NCBI GenBank assembly: GCA_964386385.1
Contig: CAYLRN010000015.1
Location: 4,573 to 68,572, forward strand
DNA length: 64,000 nt
Source of the DNA: RUG572 sp964386385
Lineage (GTDB): Bacteria; Verrucomicrobiota; Kiritimatiellia; RFP12; UBA1067
Direction of reading: 5' to 3'
Shown: positions 24,608-33,087 of the stretch, piece by piece
How positions within the stretch are numbered: the stretch's first letter is position 1
Layout of the letters: every line of letters begins with the position of its first letter
Program-made: the position numbers and the translations under genes
The notes under the pieces: model-generated
Databases searched by the model: none
Told to the model about the DNA's origin: nothing
Seen by the model: the letters and a program-made list of their open reading frames with translations, nothing else

Positions 24608-24630
24608 ACTTGACCACTTAACCACTTAAT
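24608..24630. repeat. Inverted, shorter copy of the octamer array
   Basis: Reads on the minus strand as GATTAAGT, GGTTAAGT, GGTCAAG, the same octamers as in 24438-24517 but in opposite orientation. A transcript through the region could fold the two arrays together. It lies between the convergent thrC and sugar-isomerase-like genes. Confidence 0.7.
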
Positions 24631-24637
24631 CTCTTGC

Positions 24638-25573
24638 TCAATTGCCCAGGCGCTTCATCGTGTCAAGGGCGGTGGCGAGGTTCTTCGCAAGGTCTTTTCT
24701 GTCGCCCCAGCCGCATTCGCACGAGACGCCGCCCGCGTAGCCGATCTTCTTCAGCGCCGCGAAGTACGGAACGAACCTCTCCGTGTCGTTGGCGCCGGGG
24801 AAATTGCGCTTGCCGTACGTGGCGATGTGCACGTGCTTCAGGCGCGCGCCGGCATTGACGATCGATTCCGCCGACTCGCGGCCCATCATCATGTGGAAGA
24901 TGTCGGCGAGCTGCTGGATGCGGGGAGAGGCGACGTCCTCGACGATCTGAAGTCCCTGCCAGACGTAGTTGATGACGTTGGACTCGTTCGGGCGCAGCGG
25001 CTCGATGACGACGACGACCTTGAGGTCTGAAATGCGCTCCGCCAGGCGGCGGCAGAAGTCGGTGTACTGGACGACTCCGTATTCGATGTCCGCCTGCTTC
25101 TTCGGGGCGCCGGGGCCGAAGGTGTACGGGACGTTGCGCGCACCGCCTGAGCCGAACACCACGGTCTTCACGCCGACCTCGTCCGCATGGCGGCAGGCGT
25201 TCTCGGCGTAGACGAGCGCGTCGTCGAACTTGGCGTCGGGGCCCGTGAGGCGGTAGTTTCCGGGGATGAAGCCGTTGCACGAGCGAAGAGGAATCGGGGC
25301 GGCGAGAATCGCGTCGCGCTGCTTCTTCCACTCGTCGCCCGTCGCCATCGGCTTGAGCATCCCGGCGACGCCGTTCTCGAAGAAGTCGTAGCCAATCTCC
25401 TTCATCAGCTTCGCATCGCCAAGCCCGCGGCAGGCGCCGAAGAGAATGCGTCCGCCAGCCGGTTCGGAAGCGCGCGCCGTCGCGCATCCTGCGGTCGCCG
25501 TGGCCGCTGCCGCGGCGGCGGCAATCCCCGAGCCGAGAAAGGAACGTCTGCTGATTGCGTTTTCCATTGCCAT
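24638..25573 (-). CDS. Exported TIM-barrel sugar isomerase/epimerase-like protein
   Basis: 311 residues. A twin-arginine signal (SRRSFLGSG) followed by an alanine-rich segment and a cysteine (ATAGC), so Tat-exported and perhaps lipidated. The rest is a xylose-isomerase-like TIM barrel (AP endonuclease 2 family) with IEPLR, HVHIATYGKRN and SCECGW supplying the usual metal ligands. Such proteins in Verrucomicrobiota act on sugars or inositols; the substrate is unknown. It lies 22 bp downstream of the TolB-like gene on the same strand. Confidence 0.82.
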   Translation of the reverse strand: MAMENAISRRSFLGSGIAAAAAAATATAGCATARASEPAGGRILFGACRGLGDAKLMKEIGYDFFENGVAGMLKPMATGDEWKKQRDAILAAPIPLRSCNGFIPGNYRLTGPDAKFDDALVYAENACRHADEVGVKTVVFGSGGARNVPYTFGPGAPKKQADIEYGVVQYTDFCRRLAERISDLKVVVVIEPLRPNESNVINYVWQGLQIVEDVASPRIQQLADIFHMMMGRESAESIVNAGARLKHVHIATYGKRNFPGANDTERFVPYFAALKKIGYAGGVSCECGWGDRKDLAKNLATALDTMKRLGN

Positions 25574-25595
25574 GTCCTCTTTGTCAACGCCTCGG

Positions 25596-26759
25596 CTATC
25601 GCGCCCAGGCGGGGTTCATCCAGTTGCCCTGATTGCGGAAAATCTGCTGCGGACTGTCGCCATCGGGGGCTGTGTCCACGATGAAGAGGGCCTTGTCGCG
25701 GGAAGCCACCACGTGGCGGCCGTCGGCGGCCCAGCTGGGATGTTCCCAACTGCCGCCGTTGGAGACGATGCGCGTGGACGAATCGCCCTTCGCGGGGTCC
25801 ATGACGGCGATGAAGTTCTGCCCGCCACGCTTGCTGCACCACACGAGCTGTCCGTCGGCGCCCCAGTCGGGGTTCGTGTTCTCGCCGCCGGCGTTGGTCA
25901 ACCGGCGGGACTTGCGCGTCGCGACGTCGACCACGTAGATCTGCGGATGGCGCGTCTCGTCGGAGACGTAGGCGATCTTGCGCCCGTCGGGGCTCCAGCA
26001 CGGCGAGGCCTCGGAGGCCTTCGGGGTCTTCGTGAGCCGCTTGATGTTCTTCGTCGCGAAATCGAGGACGTAGAGTTCGGGGTTGCCCTGGAAGGAGAGG
26101 ATGAGGGCGCAGCTCCTGCCGTCGGGAGAGACGGCGGCGCCGGTGGCGAGTCCCTTGAACTGGGCGAGGAGCGTGCTGCGCCCCTGCAGGTCGATGCGGT
26201 AGACGAGAGGGGTCTTCTGGAGGAAGCCCGTGTAGTAGATGTCCTTCTTGTTCGGGGCCCAGCGCGGGCCTACGGCGGCGCGGCGGTCGTGCGTGAGCTG
26301 CGTGATGTCGTAGCCGTCGGGATAGCAGACGTAGAGCTCCGCGTTGTCGGCGCCCTTGCGATTCACGAACGCGATGCGGTTCTGCGCCATTCCCCTGCGG
26401 CCGGTATACGCCTCGACGATCGCGTCCGCCATCTCGCGCGCCGCCATGCGGGCGCCCTTGACGTCCGTGAACGCGCGGCTGGACGCGACCTGCTTGCCGG
26501 CGCCCCTGGCGACGACGCTTCCCCCGGGAGTCCCGGTCACGCGAATCTGCCCGTTCGGACCGACCATGAAGTCGCCCGCCAGCGAGAGGTTGCGCTTGAG
26601 CGAGGAATTGTAGGCATCGGCGGCAGGGCCGCCCGCGGTCTCCACCGTGACGACCGTGCGAGCGACGCCCGACTGCTTCACCACGATCTGCGGCGCGGTG
26701 GCGGCGAAGACGGAAATCGCCATCATCGAGGCGATTGCAAACGACATGGGACGAAACAT
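25596..26759 (-). CDS. TolB-like beta-propeller protein
   Basis: 387 residues with a signal peptide (FAIASMMAISVFAA). After an N-terminal alpha/beta domain (residues about 25-130) come WD40-like propeller repeats containing SPDGR, SPCWSPDGRKIAYVS and NPDWGADGQ, as in TolB. TolB works in the periplasm with Pal. No tol or pal genes are beside it, so a stand-alone propeller of other function is possible. The ATG at 26759 is chosen over one 3 bp upstream because AAGGAG is then 5 nt away. Confidence 0.82.
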   Translation of the reverse strand: MFRPMSFAIASMMAISVFAATAPQIVVKQSGVARTVVTVETAGGPAADAYNSSLKRNLSLAGDFMVGPNGQIRVTGTPGGSVVARGAGKQVASSRAFTDVKGARMAAREMADAIVEAYTGRRGMAQNRIAFVNRKGADNAELYVCYPDGYDITQLTHDRRAAVGPRWAPNKKDIYYTGFLQKTPLVYRIDLQGRSTLLAQFKGLATGAAVSPDGRSCALILSFQGNPELYVLDFATKNIKRLTKTPKASEASPCWSPDGRKIAYVSDETRHPQIYVVDVATRKSRRLTNAGGENTNPDWGADGQLVWCSKRGGQNFIAVMDPAKGDSSTRIVSNGGSWEHPSWAADGRHVVASRDKALFIVDTAPDGDSPQQIFRNQGNWMNPAWAR

Positions 26760-26795
26760 CATTGCTCCTTGGTTGAAAAGAAAAAGGTATGCGTT

Positions 26796-26824
26796 AGTAT
26801 ACAGATTCGGGAGCGGAAAGGCAA
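26796..26824 (-). promoter_or_regulatory. Sigma-70-type promoter of the TolB-like gene
   Basis: -35 TTGCCT (26819-26824) and -10 TATACT (26796-26801) with a 17-bp spacer, 37 bp before the start codon. Confidence 0.65.
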
Positions 26825-26878
26825 TGCGAAATGCTCGGGGCGCTGTGGTTCGCCGATCTCTGACACCGCTCGACCAGC

Positions 26879-26895
26879 GGGCAAAGTGTTTGCCC
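26879..26895. terminator. Perfect hairpin after the AAA-ATPase gene
   Basis: GGGCAAA, a 3-nt loop and TTTGCCC, 18 bp after the AAA-ATPase stop and upstream of the TolB promoter. No T-run follows, so factor-independent termination is uncertain. Confidence 0.35.
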
Positions 26896-26912
26896 ATTTC
26901 CGGAAAGCGGAG

Positions 26913-28673
26913 TCAGCCGATCGCGAGGTCGGCAAGCTCCTCGAGGCGCACGAGCTCGCGGCCGCGGAACTCGTAGCAGATGAAGCGCACGGGAGTGCCG
27001 CCGGCGAGCGCGGGCAGGTTCGGGTCCGCGGCGTAGCGCCTCAGCTGCGCCACGGCCTCCTCGTGCCTCGCCGCGACGTCGGCGTCTGAGGCGCCGGCGG
27101 GCGAGTGCTTCATCTCGATCACGTAGCTGCGCTCCGGGACGGAGCCCTCGGGCAGCGTCCGGTCGGGGAAGAGCGCGTAGTCGGAGTATCCGCACGGATG
27201 CGAGAGCTCCGGCTTCACCACGTAGACGCTCTTCATCGTCAGGTACGCGCGGAGGTAGCCGTTGATCCGCGCCTCGCCGCAGATGCCGTCGCGGGGCGAG
27301 CCGTTGTCGCGGTACTTCTCCGCGAGGTACGCGAGGAAGCCCTTCCAGTCGCCGTCCCACGCGAACGCATTGAACCGCTCCGTGAACTCCGTCACGTCTA
27401 CGGCGTTGGGGCGCTTCGCGTACTCGTCGCGCATGTAGTCGAAGATCTGCCGCCGGACGCACTCGTTCGGGACGCGGAACTGGAGGTCGCCGCGCACGAA
27501 GCGCGACATGGTGACGATTCCGTAGTAGTAGTAGAGCGACTTGAAGTTCTCCTCCTTGAGAATCCCCTCTATCGGGAAGCTGTCCACGAGCGCGAAGGAG
27601 ACCTCGCCCCTGTCGGCCAGCTCCTCCGTGAGCGGCAGGACGCCGTCGAACGTCTCCGCGTGGCGCTGCGCGGCGAGGATCGCCGAGAGATTCCTCCAGT
27701 CGCTCCGGATGTTCGCGTCGATGAGGTTGCGCGGCGGCCGACCCGTGGCGACGAGTTTGGACAGGTAGTAGAGCGCCATGTCGCAGTTGTAGAGCATCTC
27801 GCTCCCGACGCGATCCTCCGCGAAGCAGTAGCTGTCGTACCAGGCCTTGACGGTCGCAAGGTGCGGCCCCGCCGCGTCCGCGAACCTGCCCGTCCCCTGG
27901 AAGTCCTCGAAGAGCCGCCGCGTCTCGTCCGCCGTGAACCCGACCATCGCGTTGAACTCAGGCTCCTGCGATATGTTGGTGGCGATGTTGAAGCCGCTCG
28001 TGAGGTCGTCCATCGTCACGGGCGAGACTCCGGTCATGAAGATGCGGTCGCACGTCGCCTTGAACTGCTTGAACCACCCGCGGTAGAAGCCCGTGCCGTG
28101 CGTGATCTCCTTGTAGGGGTCCTTCCCCGCCGTGGAGACGATCTCGTTCGTGAAGTTGTCGTACTCGTCCACGACCACGTAGATTCCGAGGCCGAGGCGT
28201 CTGGCAGCCGCGACGACCGCCTCGTACTTCGCGTTCGCAATGCCGGGCTTCAGGCGGACGGCCTCGACCTTCGCGTCGCCCTTCAGCCACTCCATGTGCG
28301 CCTCTATGAAGACATCCATCTGCGTGTCCATGTAGTCGGCGAACCTGTCCGCCCACGTGTCGCCCCTGCAGACGCCTACGCGGGAGAAGTCGAGCGAAAT
28401 CACGAAGAAGTGGTTCTGCAGACCGGTCGGATTCCGCCCGACGTCAAGCCCGCCGAAGAGACGCTCGAAGTTCCCCTTCTCCGCGACGTCGTAGTAGCAG
28501 CGCAGCGTCTCGCAGAGGAGCGACTTGCCGAACCGCCTCGGCCGCACGAAGAAGAGGAAGTTCGCGCGCGCCTCGAGTTCGCGTACGTACGCGGTCTTGT
28601 CCACGTAGTAGAAGTCCTCCATGCGAATCCGCCTGAAGTCCTTCACGCCGTATGGTATCTGCCCTTGTCTCAT
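26913..28673 (-). CDS. AAA-ATPase-like/PD-(D/E)XK nuclease family protein
   Basis: 586 residues. N-terminal QIPYGVKDFRRIR and FVRPRRFGKSLLCETL (P-loop) belong to the AAA-ATPase-like family; VVDEYDNF is the Walker B equivalent. The C-terminal part has the nuclease-like segment YVIEMKHSPAG (E-x-K). These genes are common and multi-copy in gut bacteria, and their function is unsettled (selfish or toxin-like roles have been discussed). The start is the ATG at 28673, 7 nt after a -10 box; no Shine-Dalgarno is seen. A decayed relative lies at 57541-57784. Confidence 0.88.
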   Translation of the reverse strand: MRQGQIPYGVKDFRRIRMEDFYYVDKTAYVRELEARANFLFFVRPRRFGKSLLCETLRCYYDVAEKGNFERLFGGLDVGRNPTGLQNHFFVISLDFSRVGVCRGDTWADRFADYMDTQMDVFIEAHMEWLKGDAKVEAVRLKPGIANAKYEAVVAAARRLGLGIYVVVDEYDNFTNEIVSTAGKDPYKEITHGTGFYRGWFKQFKATCDRIFMTGVSPVTMDDLTSGFNIATNISQEPEFNAMVGFTADETRRLFEDFQGTGRFADAAGPHLATVKAWYDSYCFAEDRVGSEMLYNCDMALYYLSKLVATGRPPRNLIDANIRSDWRNLSAILAAQRHAETFDGVLPLTEELADRGEVSFALVDSFPIEGILKEENFKSLYYYYGIVTMSRFVRGDLQFRVPNECVRRQIFDYMRDEYAKRPNAVDVTEFTERFNAFAWDGDWKGFLAYLAEKYRDNGSPRDGICGEARINGYLRAYLTMKSVYVVKPELSHPCGYSDYALFPDRTLPEGSVPERSYVIEMKHSPAGASDADVAARHEEAVAQLRRYAADPNLPALAGGTPVRFICYEFRGRELVRLEELADLAIG

Positions 28674-28680
28674 GCCGCAC

Positions 28681-28686
28681 ATTATA
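28681..28686 (-). promoter_or_regulatory. Extended -10 with leaderless start for the AAA-ATPase gene
   Basis: TGCTATAAT then GTGCGGC (7 nt) then ATG at 28673. Confidence 0.6.
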
Positions 28687-28720
28687 GCATTTTCCCGGAA
28701 AAAGGTGACGGCGCATCGGC

Positions 28721-28752
28721 GGGACTCGCCTTGCCGGGGAAGTCCCGTTTTT
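28721..28752 (+). terminator. Hairpin with T-run in the leader of the GH2-like gene
   Basis: GGGACT (28721-28726) pairs with AGTCCC (28741-28746), followed by GTTTTT. It sits 107 bp upstream of the GH2-like start and reads on the same strand. No plus-strand gene precedes it, so it could be an attenuator. Confidence 0.4.
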
Positions 28753-28858
28753 CGGGGGCGTCCGCTCGGGGCGACGACGCCTCGGCCCTTGCCCCGGGCG
28801 CAGGGAGATGATAGACTTCAACAACCCGCTGCGGCGGCAACGACGAAAGGAACTGGCG

Positions 28859-31800
28859 ATGAACTTCTTGTTGAGAGGACTTCTTGCGTGCGGAGTCGCA
28901 ATCGGCGCCGCGCGGGCGGAAACGGTCTTGTGGCCTCTGGGCGATTTCAAGGGCGCAGTGGGCGCGCGGATCGAAAAGTCCGCCGGCGGTGACGAGCTCG
29001 TCGTCCGGAAGCCCGGCGAACGCCTCGCGCGCTCGTTCGACCTCAAGCCCGAATGGCGCGTGATCAGGCTGAAGGGCGAAATGCGCGTGACGGACGTGCC
29101 GAAGGGCAGAAACGGCTGGGAGACGGGGCGCTTCGCGATGGAATGGCGCGACGAGAGGGGCAAGACCGTCACTCCCTGGCCGCTGAACTACGGATGGACC
29201 GGCACGACCGGATGGAATCCCGTCGAGCACGACTACCTCGTCCCCGCCGGCGCGAAACGCCTCCACCTGAGCCTCTGCAACCTGTCGACTGGCGGAGAGG
29301 TCCGCTTTCGCAACGTCTCGCTCGCCGTCGTGCGCAACTTCATCGACACGCCTGCCAACGCCCCCCTTCCCGCCGGCGCCCCCGCGGACCCGGAGTCGCT
29401 CGACGGCGCCTGGACGGAGAGGACTCCCTCGCGGACGCGCCATTCGCTCAACGGCCTCTGGCGCATCCGCCCCGCGTTCACCGACGAGCCGGACGGCCGC
29501 GTCCCGGACCCGGCGGACTGCTGGGCATGGGGCCGCATCCCGCAGGTCTGGCGCGGCGACGCGAAGACGTTCATCGCCTCCAGTTCGCTTTCGCCGTACT
29601 TCGAAGACCACCCCGACCGCCTCGCCAAAATCGCGCCCCTCCGCGCCTGGTACGCCCGGACGCTTACAATCCCGGCGGAGGCGAAGGGCAGCCGCACGGC
29701 CGTGACGTTCGACATGGTCGCCTCCCGCGCCATCGTCTACGTTGACGGCCGCAGGGCCGGCGAGGCCGTCTTCCCCGGCGGCGAGGTCGACGTCACGGAT
29801 TTCGTCAAGCCCGGCGAACGCCAGACAATCGCGCTCGACGTCACCGCATTCGCGCAGGGCGAGACGCTGGACTACAACGAGGCCACGCGTGCGGACAGGA
29901 AGGCGAAGATCGTCAAGCACAAGGGCGTCACGGGCGACGTGTGGCTCGACGTCATGCCGAAGGGCGGGCACGTCGCCGACGCCTACGCGGAGACGTCCGT
30001 CGCGCGGGGCGAAATCGCGTTCGTCGCCGACACGGAAGGCCTAGCGCAGAGGCCGCATAGCGTCCGGGCGGAAGTCCGCGACCTCGCAGGCGCCGTCGTC
30101 AGGACGTTCGACGGCGAGGCGACGCCCGGCGCGGACGGCCGCCTTGCGTTCTCCGCGCAATGGAAGGACGCGCACCTCTGGGACGTCCACACTCCCGGCA
30201 ACCGCTACGTCTGCCGCCTCTCCGTCTTCGACGGCGACCGCCTCGTAGACGCGACCCTGCCCTTCGAATTCGGCTTCCGCGAAATCGCCGTCAAGGGGCG
30301 CGACCTCTACCTGAACGGGACGAAGATCCACCTGCGCGCGCTCTATGACCCGACCTTCTCCGGCGCAGGCCCCGCCTCGTCGTTCGACGGCGCGCGCGAC
30401 TTCTGCCGCAACGTGATGGCGGGCGGCTTCAACTTCCTCATCGCCGGCAACTACTCCTTCGAGGCCGGCGCCGCGGGATACCTGCAGGGGATGCTCAACG
30501 CCTGCGACGAGACGGGAATGCTCTACTCGTTCACGCTTCCGCACTTCAAGGACTACGACGACCTGCGCCGAACGGGGAACCAGACGCGCTACCGGACGAC
30601 GACGCGCGCGCTCATGCGCCTCGCCCGCCGCCATCCGTCCGTCATAACGTGGGCGACGAGCCACAACGCGGCCGGCTACCTCGGCGCCGGCAACCCGCGC
30701 CGCATCGACGGCGTCTACGAACTGCCGGACTACGCCAACGGAAAGAACCGCGCCTGCGCGCGCGTCGCCCGCAGGATAATCGGCGAACTCGACGCGACGC
30801 GCCCATGCTACCACCACGAGTCCGGCAACCTCGACGACTTCCACACGGTGAACTGCTACCTTGACTGGGCGCCCGTGCAGGAGCGCAGCGACTGGCTCGA
30901 GCACTGGGCGACGAAGGGCGTGAAGCCGCTCTTCTTCGTGGAGTGGGGACTTCCGCACATCTCCACGTGGTCCAGCTACCGCGGCCCGCTCTTCATCTGG
31001 CGCGGCACGGGCTACATGTCGCTCTGGAGCGCGGAATACGCGGCCGCGTACCGCAACGACGCCGCCTACGAGGCGACTCCGGAGATCCGCCGCGCACTCG
31101 ACGCGGAGGAAGAGCTCTGGGCCGCCGGGCGGCCCTTCTCGTGGTCGCGCCTGACCGGCCACTGCGGCGCAATCACGAACAACTACCTCGGCGTCCAGGC
31201 GCGCTTCGCGGACGACAACTGGCGCAGCTTCCGCGGCTGGGGCATGACGGCCATGCTGCCGTGGGACCAGGGCGGGCTCTTCACGCGCACGAACTGGACG
31301 GCCGCCCTTCCGTCCGCCGACGTCTACGCGAAGACCCCAGGGGTCAAGGACTCGCGGCGCGCGCAGTGGGCAGACCCGCGCGACTACGCGCCATCCCAGG
31401 CGGGCCGGGCGCTCATGCGCTGGAACATGGCCGACTGCGCGTGGATCGCGGGCGACGGGACGTTCACCGACAAACGGCATCTCTTCCGCCCCGGCGAGAC
31501 CGTAAGGAAGACGCTCATGATCATCAACGACCGCCGCGTCGCGCAAAAGGTGGCGTGGAGCGTCTCGTGTGGCACATTCGCGCAGAGCGGAGCGGTCGAC
31601 GTAGCGCCAGGCGAACAGGTGCGCGTTCCGGTTGAATTCAATGCCCCCGCGAATGCGGGCGCGGCGGAACTGCGCGCACGGTTCGACTTCGCGGACGGCG
31701 TCCGCCGCGATGACGCTTTTCCGATGACCGTCGTGTCCGCCGCGCCGGCGGCAAGGGACGCGGCGCTCGCCGTCTACGACCCGAAGGGGATGACGGCGGC

Positions 31801-33049
31801 GAACCTGCGGCGGCTCGGCTTCGCGGTCAAGGAGGTGAAGGACGTATTCGCGTTCGACACGTCGAAGGGCAACGCCAAAATGCGCCTCGCCGTAGGGCGT
31901 GAATGCCTGACGCGGGACGTCCTCGACAGGGTCCTCGTGCCGTTCGCGTGGAACGGAGGGCGGACGTTCGTGTTCGAGCAGACGAAGGGGACGCTTGAGT
32001 CCGTAGGCTTCCGTGTTCAGACGCTCGGCCTTCGCCACGTCTACCCGCGCTTCCGCAAAGCCGCCCTCGCGGGCGTCCAGCGCGACGACCTGCTGCGCGA
32101 CTGGGCGGGCGCGTCCACGCTCGTCGAGCCGTTCGCCCCGCTGAAGGAATGCGAGACGGGCGCCGGGAGCGACACCTGGGCCGGCTTCGTCCACACGCGA
32201 GCCTGGCGCTGCGGCAGCCGCGGCGCCGTCGCGACAGTCATTCCCGAAAAGCCGTCGTTCGGCGACTGGTGCGCGCTCGTGGACGGCGGATTCGACCTTC
32301 AGTACGCGCCGCTCCTGGAATGGCGGCTTGGCGGCGGGACGGTGACGTTCTGCCAGATGGACGTCACGGGACGGACGGTCGACGACCCGGCGGCGGACGA
32401 ACTTGTCAAGGCGCTCGTCGCCGACGCACGAACCGGCCTCCCCGGCACGTGCATCGCCAAGCCCTTCGGAATGCAGGCGTACCGCACAGGCTGCCAGCCG
32501 CGCCATGCGTGGTTCATCGAGCAGAACGCGGAGAAGGACATGAAGCGGCTGTACTACGTCACGGGCGGCGCCGCGGAAATGCCGGAGGACTTCAAGGCGA
32601 GCATAAGCAACGGCGCGACGGCGCTGCTATGCGGGCTGTCCGTAAGGGAGGTCGCCAAATGGTCTCCCGTGCCGCTTGCGGTCGCGGAGACGAACCGCTG
32701 CCACTACACGCGCATTGAAAAACTGCCACCGGAGCTGAACGGCCTTTCCAACGCGGACTGGGCGTGGCACGGGGCGATGGACTTCGCGGCGTTCACGGAC
32801 GACGCGCAGGACGGCAACAACGCGATCCGCGTCGTCAGGTACGGCAGAGGCCGCCTCGTCTTCTGGCAGGTTCCGCCGTGGAAGATCGACGCCGAGGCGC
32901 GTCCGTACCTCCGCTCGTCGAAGCGCCGCGCCGAGGCGATGCTCTCGCGCCTGATGGGCAACCTCGGCTTCAACCGCGGCCCCGGCCGCATACTCTACGC
33001 CGACGTCCCCGAATCCGGCGACGACCCCTACCGCTACTACCACTGGTAG
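28859..33049 (+). CDS. Very large secreted GH2-like glycoside hydrolase
   Basis: 1396 residues with a signal peptide (FLLRGLLACGVAIGAARA). Residues about 220-460 form sugar-binding and immunoglobulin-like GH2 domains (YVDGRRAGEAVFPGG, VDVTDFVKPGER). A TIM-barrel region from about 470 starts with VKGRDLYLNGTKIHLRAL. The nucleophile region resembles LFFVEWG (near 695). At the usual acid/base position, after HPSVITWA (near 600), the sequence is TSHNAAGY instead of GNE, so a conserved glutamate is missing. About 500 C-terminal residues include a beta-sandwich and a GATase-like region. ATG follows GAAAGGAA. Convergent with the pyrophosphatase. Confidence 0.75.
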   Translation: MNFLLRGLLACGVAIGAARAETVLWPLGDFKGAVGARIEKSAGGDELVVRKPGERLARSFDLKPEWRVIRLKGEMRVTDVPKGRNGWETGRFAMEWRDERGKTVTPWPLNYGWTGTTGWNPVEHDYLVPAGAKRLHLSLCNLSTGGEVRFRNVSLAVVRNFIDTPANAPLPAGAPADPESLDGAWTERTPSRTRHSLNGLWRIRPAFTDEPDGRVPDPADCWAWGRIPQVWRGDAKTFIASSSLSPYFEDHPDRLAKIAPLRAWYARTLTIPAEAKGSRTAVTFDMVASRAIVYVDGRRAGEAVFPGGEVDVTDFVKPGERQTIALDVTAFAQGETLDYNEATRADRKAKIVKHKGVTGDVWLDVMPKGGHVADAYAETSVARGEIAFVADTEGLAQRPHSVRAEVRDLAGAVVRTFDGEATPGADGRLAFSAQWKDAHLWDVHTPGNRYVCRLSVFDGDRLVDATLPFEFGFREIAVKGRDLYLNGTKIHLRALYDPTFSGAGPASSFDGARDFCRNVMAGGFNFLIAGNYSFEAGAAGYLQGMLNACDETGMLYSFTLPHFKDYDDLRRTGNQTRYRTTTRALMRLARRHPSVITWATSHNAAGYLGAGNPRRIDGVYELPDYANGKNRACARVARRIIGELDATRPCYHHESGNLDDFHTVNCYLDWAPVQERSDWLEHWATKGVKPLFFVEWGLPHISTWSSYRGPLFIWRGTGYMSLWSAEYAAAYRNDAAYEATPEIRRALDAEEELWAAGRPFSWSRLTGHCGAITNNYLGVQARFADDNWRSFRGWGMTAMLPWDQGGLFTRTNWTAALPSADVYAKTPGVKDSRRAQWADPRDYAPSQAGRALMRWNMADCAWIAGDGTFTDKRHLFRPGETVRKTLMIINDRRVAQKVAWSVSCGTFAQSGAVDVAPGEQVRVPVEFNAPANAGAAELRARFDFADGVRRDDAFPMTVVSAAPAARDAALAVYDPKGMTAANLRRLGFAVKEVKDVFAFDTSKGNAKMRLAVGRECLTRDVLDRVLVPFAWNGGRTFVFEQTKGTLESVGFRVQTLGLRHVYPRFRKAALAGVQRDDLLRDWAGASTLVEPFAPLKECETGAGSDTWAGFVHTRAWRCGSRGAVATVIPEKPSFGDWCALVDGGFDLQYAPLLEWRLGGGTVTFCQMDVTGRTVDDPAADELVKALVADARTGLPGTCIAKPFGMQAYRTGCQPRHAWFIEQNAEKDMKRLYYVTGGAAEMPEDFKASISNGATALLCGLSVREVAKWSPVPLAVAETNRCHYTRIEKLPPELNGLSNADWAWHGAMDFAAFTDDAQDGNNAIRVVRYGRGRLVFWQVPPWKIDAEARPYLRSSKRRAEAMLSRLMGNLGFNRGPGRILYADVPESGDDPYRYYHW

Positions 33050-33058
33050 GAGGAGAGA

Positions 33059-33086
33059 CCGGACGCCGGGAAGCCATTACGTCCGG
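33059..33086. other. Hairpin between convergent GH2-like and pyrophosphatase genes
   Basis: CCGGACG (33059-33065) pairs with CGTCCGG (33080-33086) across a 14-nt loop. Fills the 38-bp gap between the two stops; no T-run. Confidence 0.4.
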
Positions 33087-33087
33087 G

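Noticed and set aside
27105..28811. 568-codon plus-strand frame opposite the AAA-ATPase
   Set aside because: Arg/Glu/Val-rich shadow; the AAA-ATPase motifs are on the minus strand.
30041..32506. 821-codon open frame on the minus strand opposite the GH2-like gene
   Set aside because: High-GC shadow of the plus-strand gene; Arg/Ala/Val-rich, no start signals, no recognisable domain.
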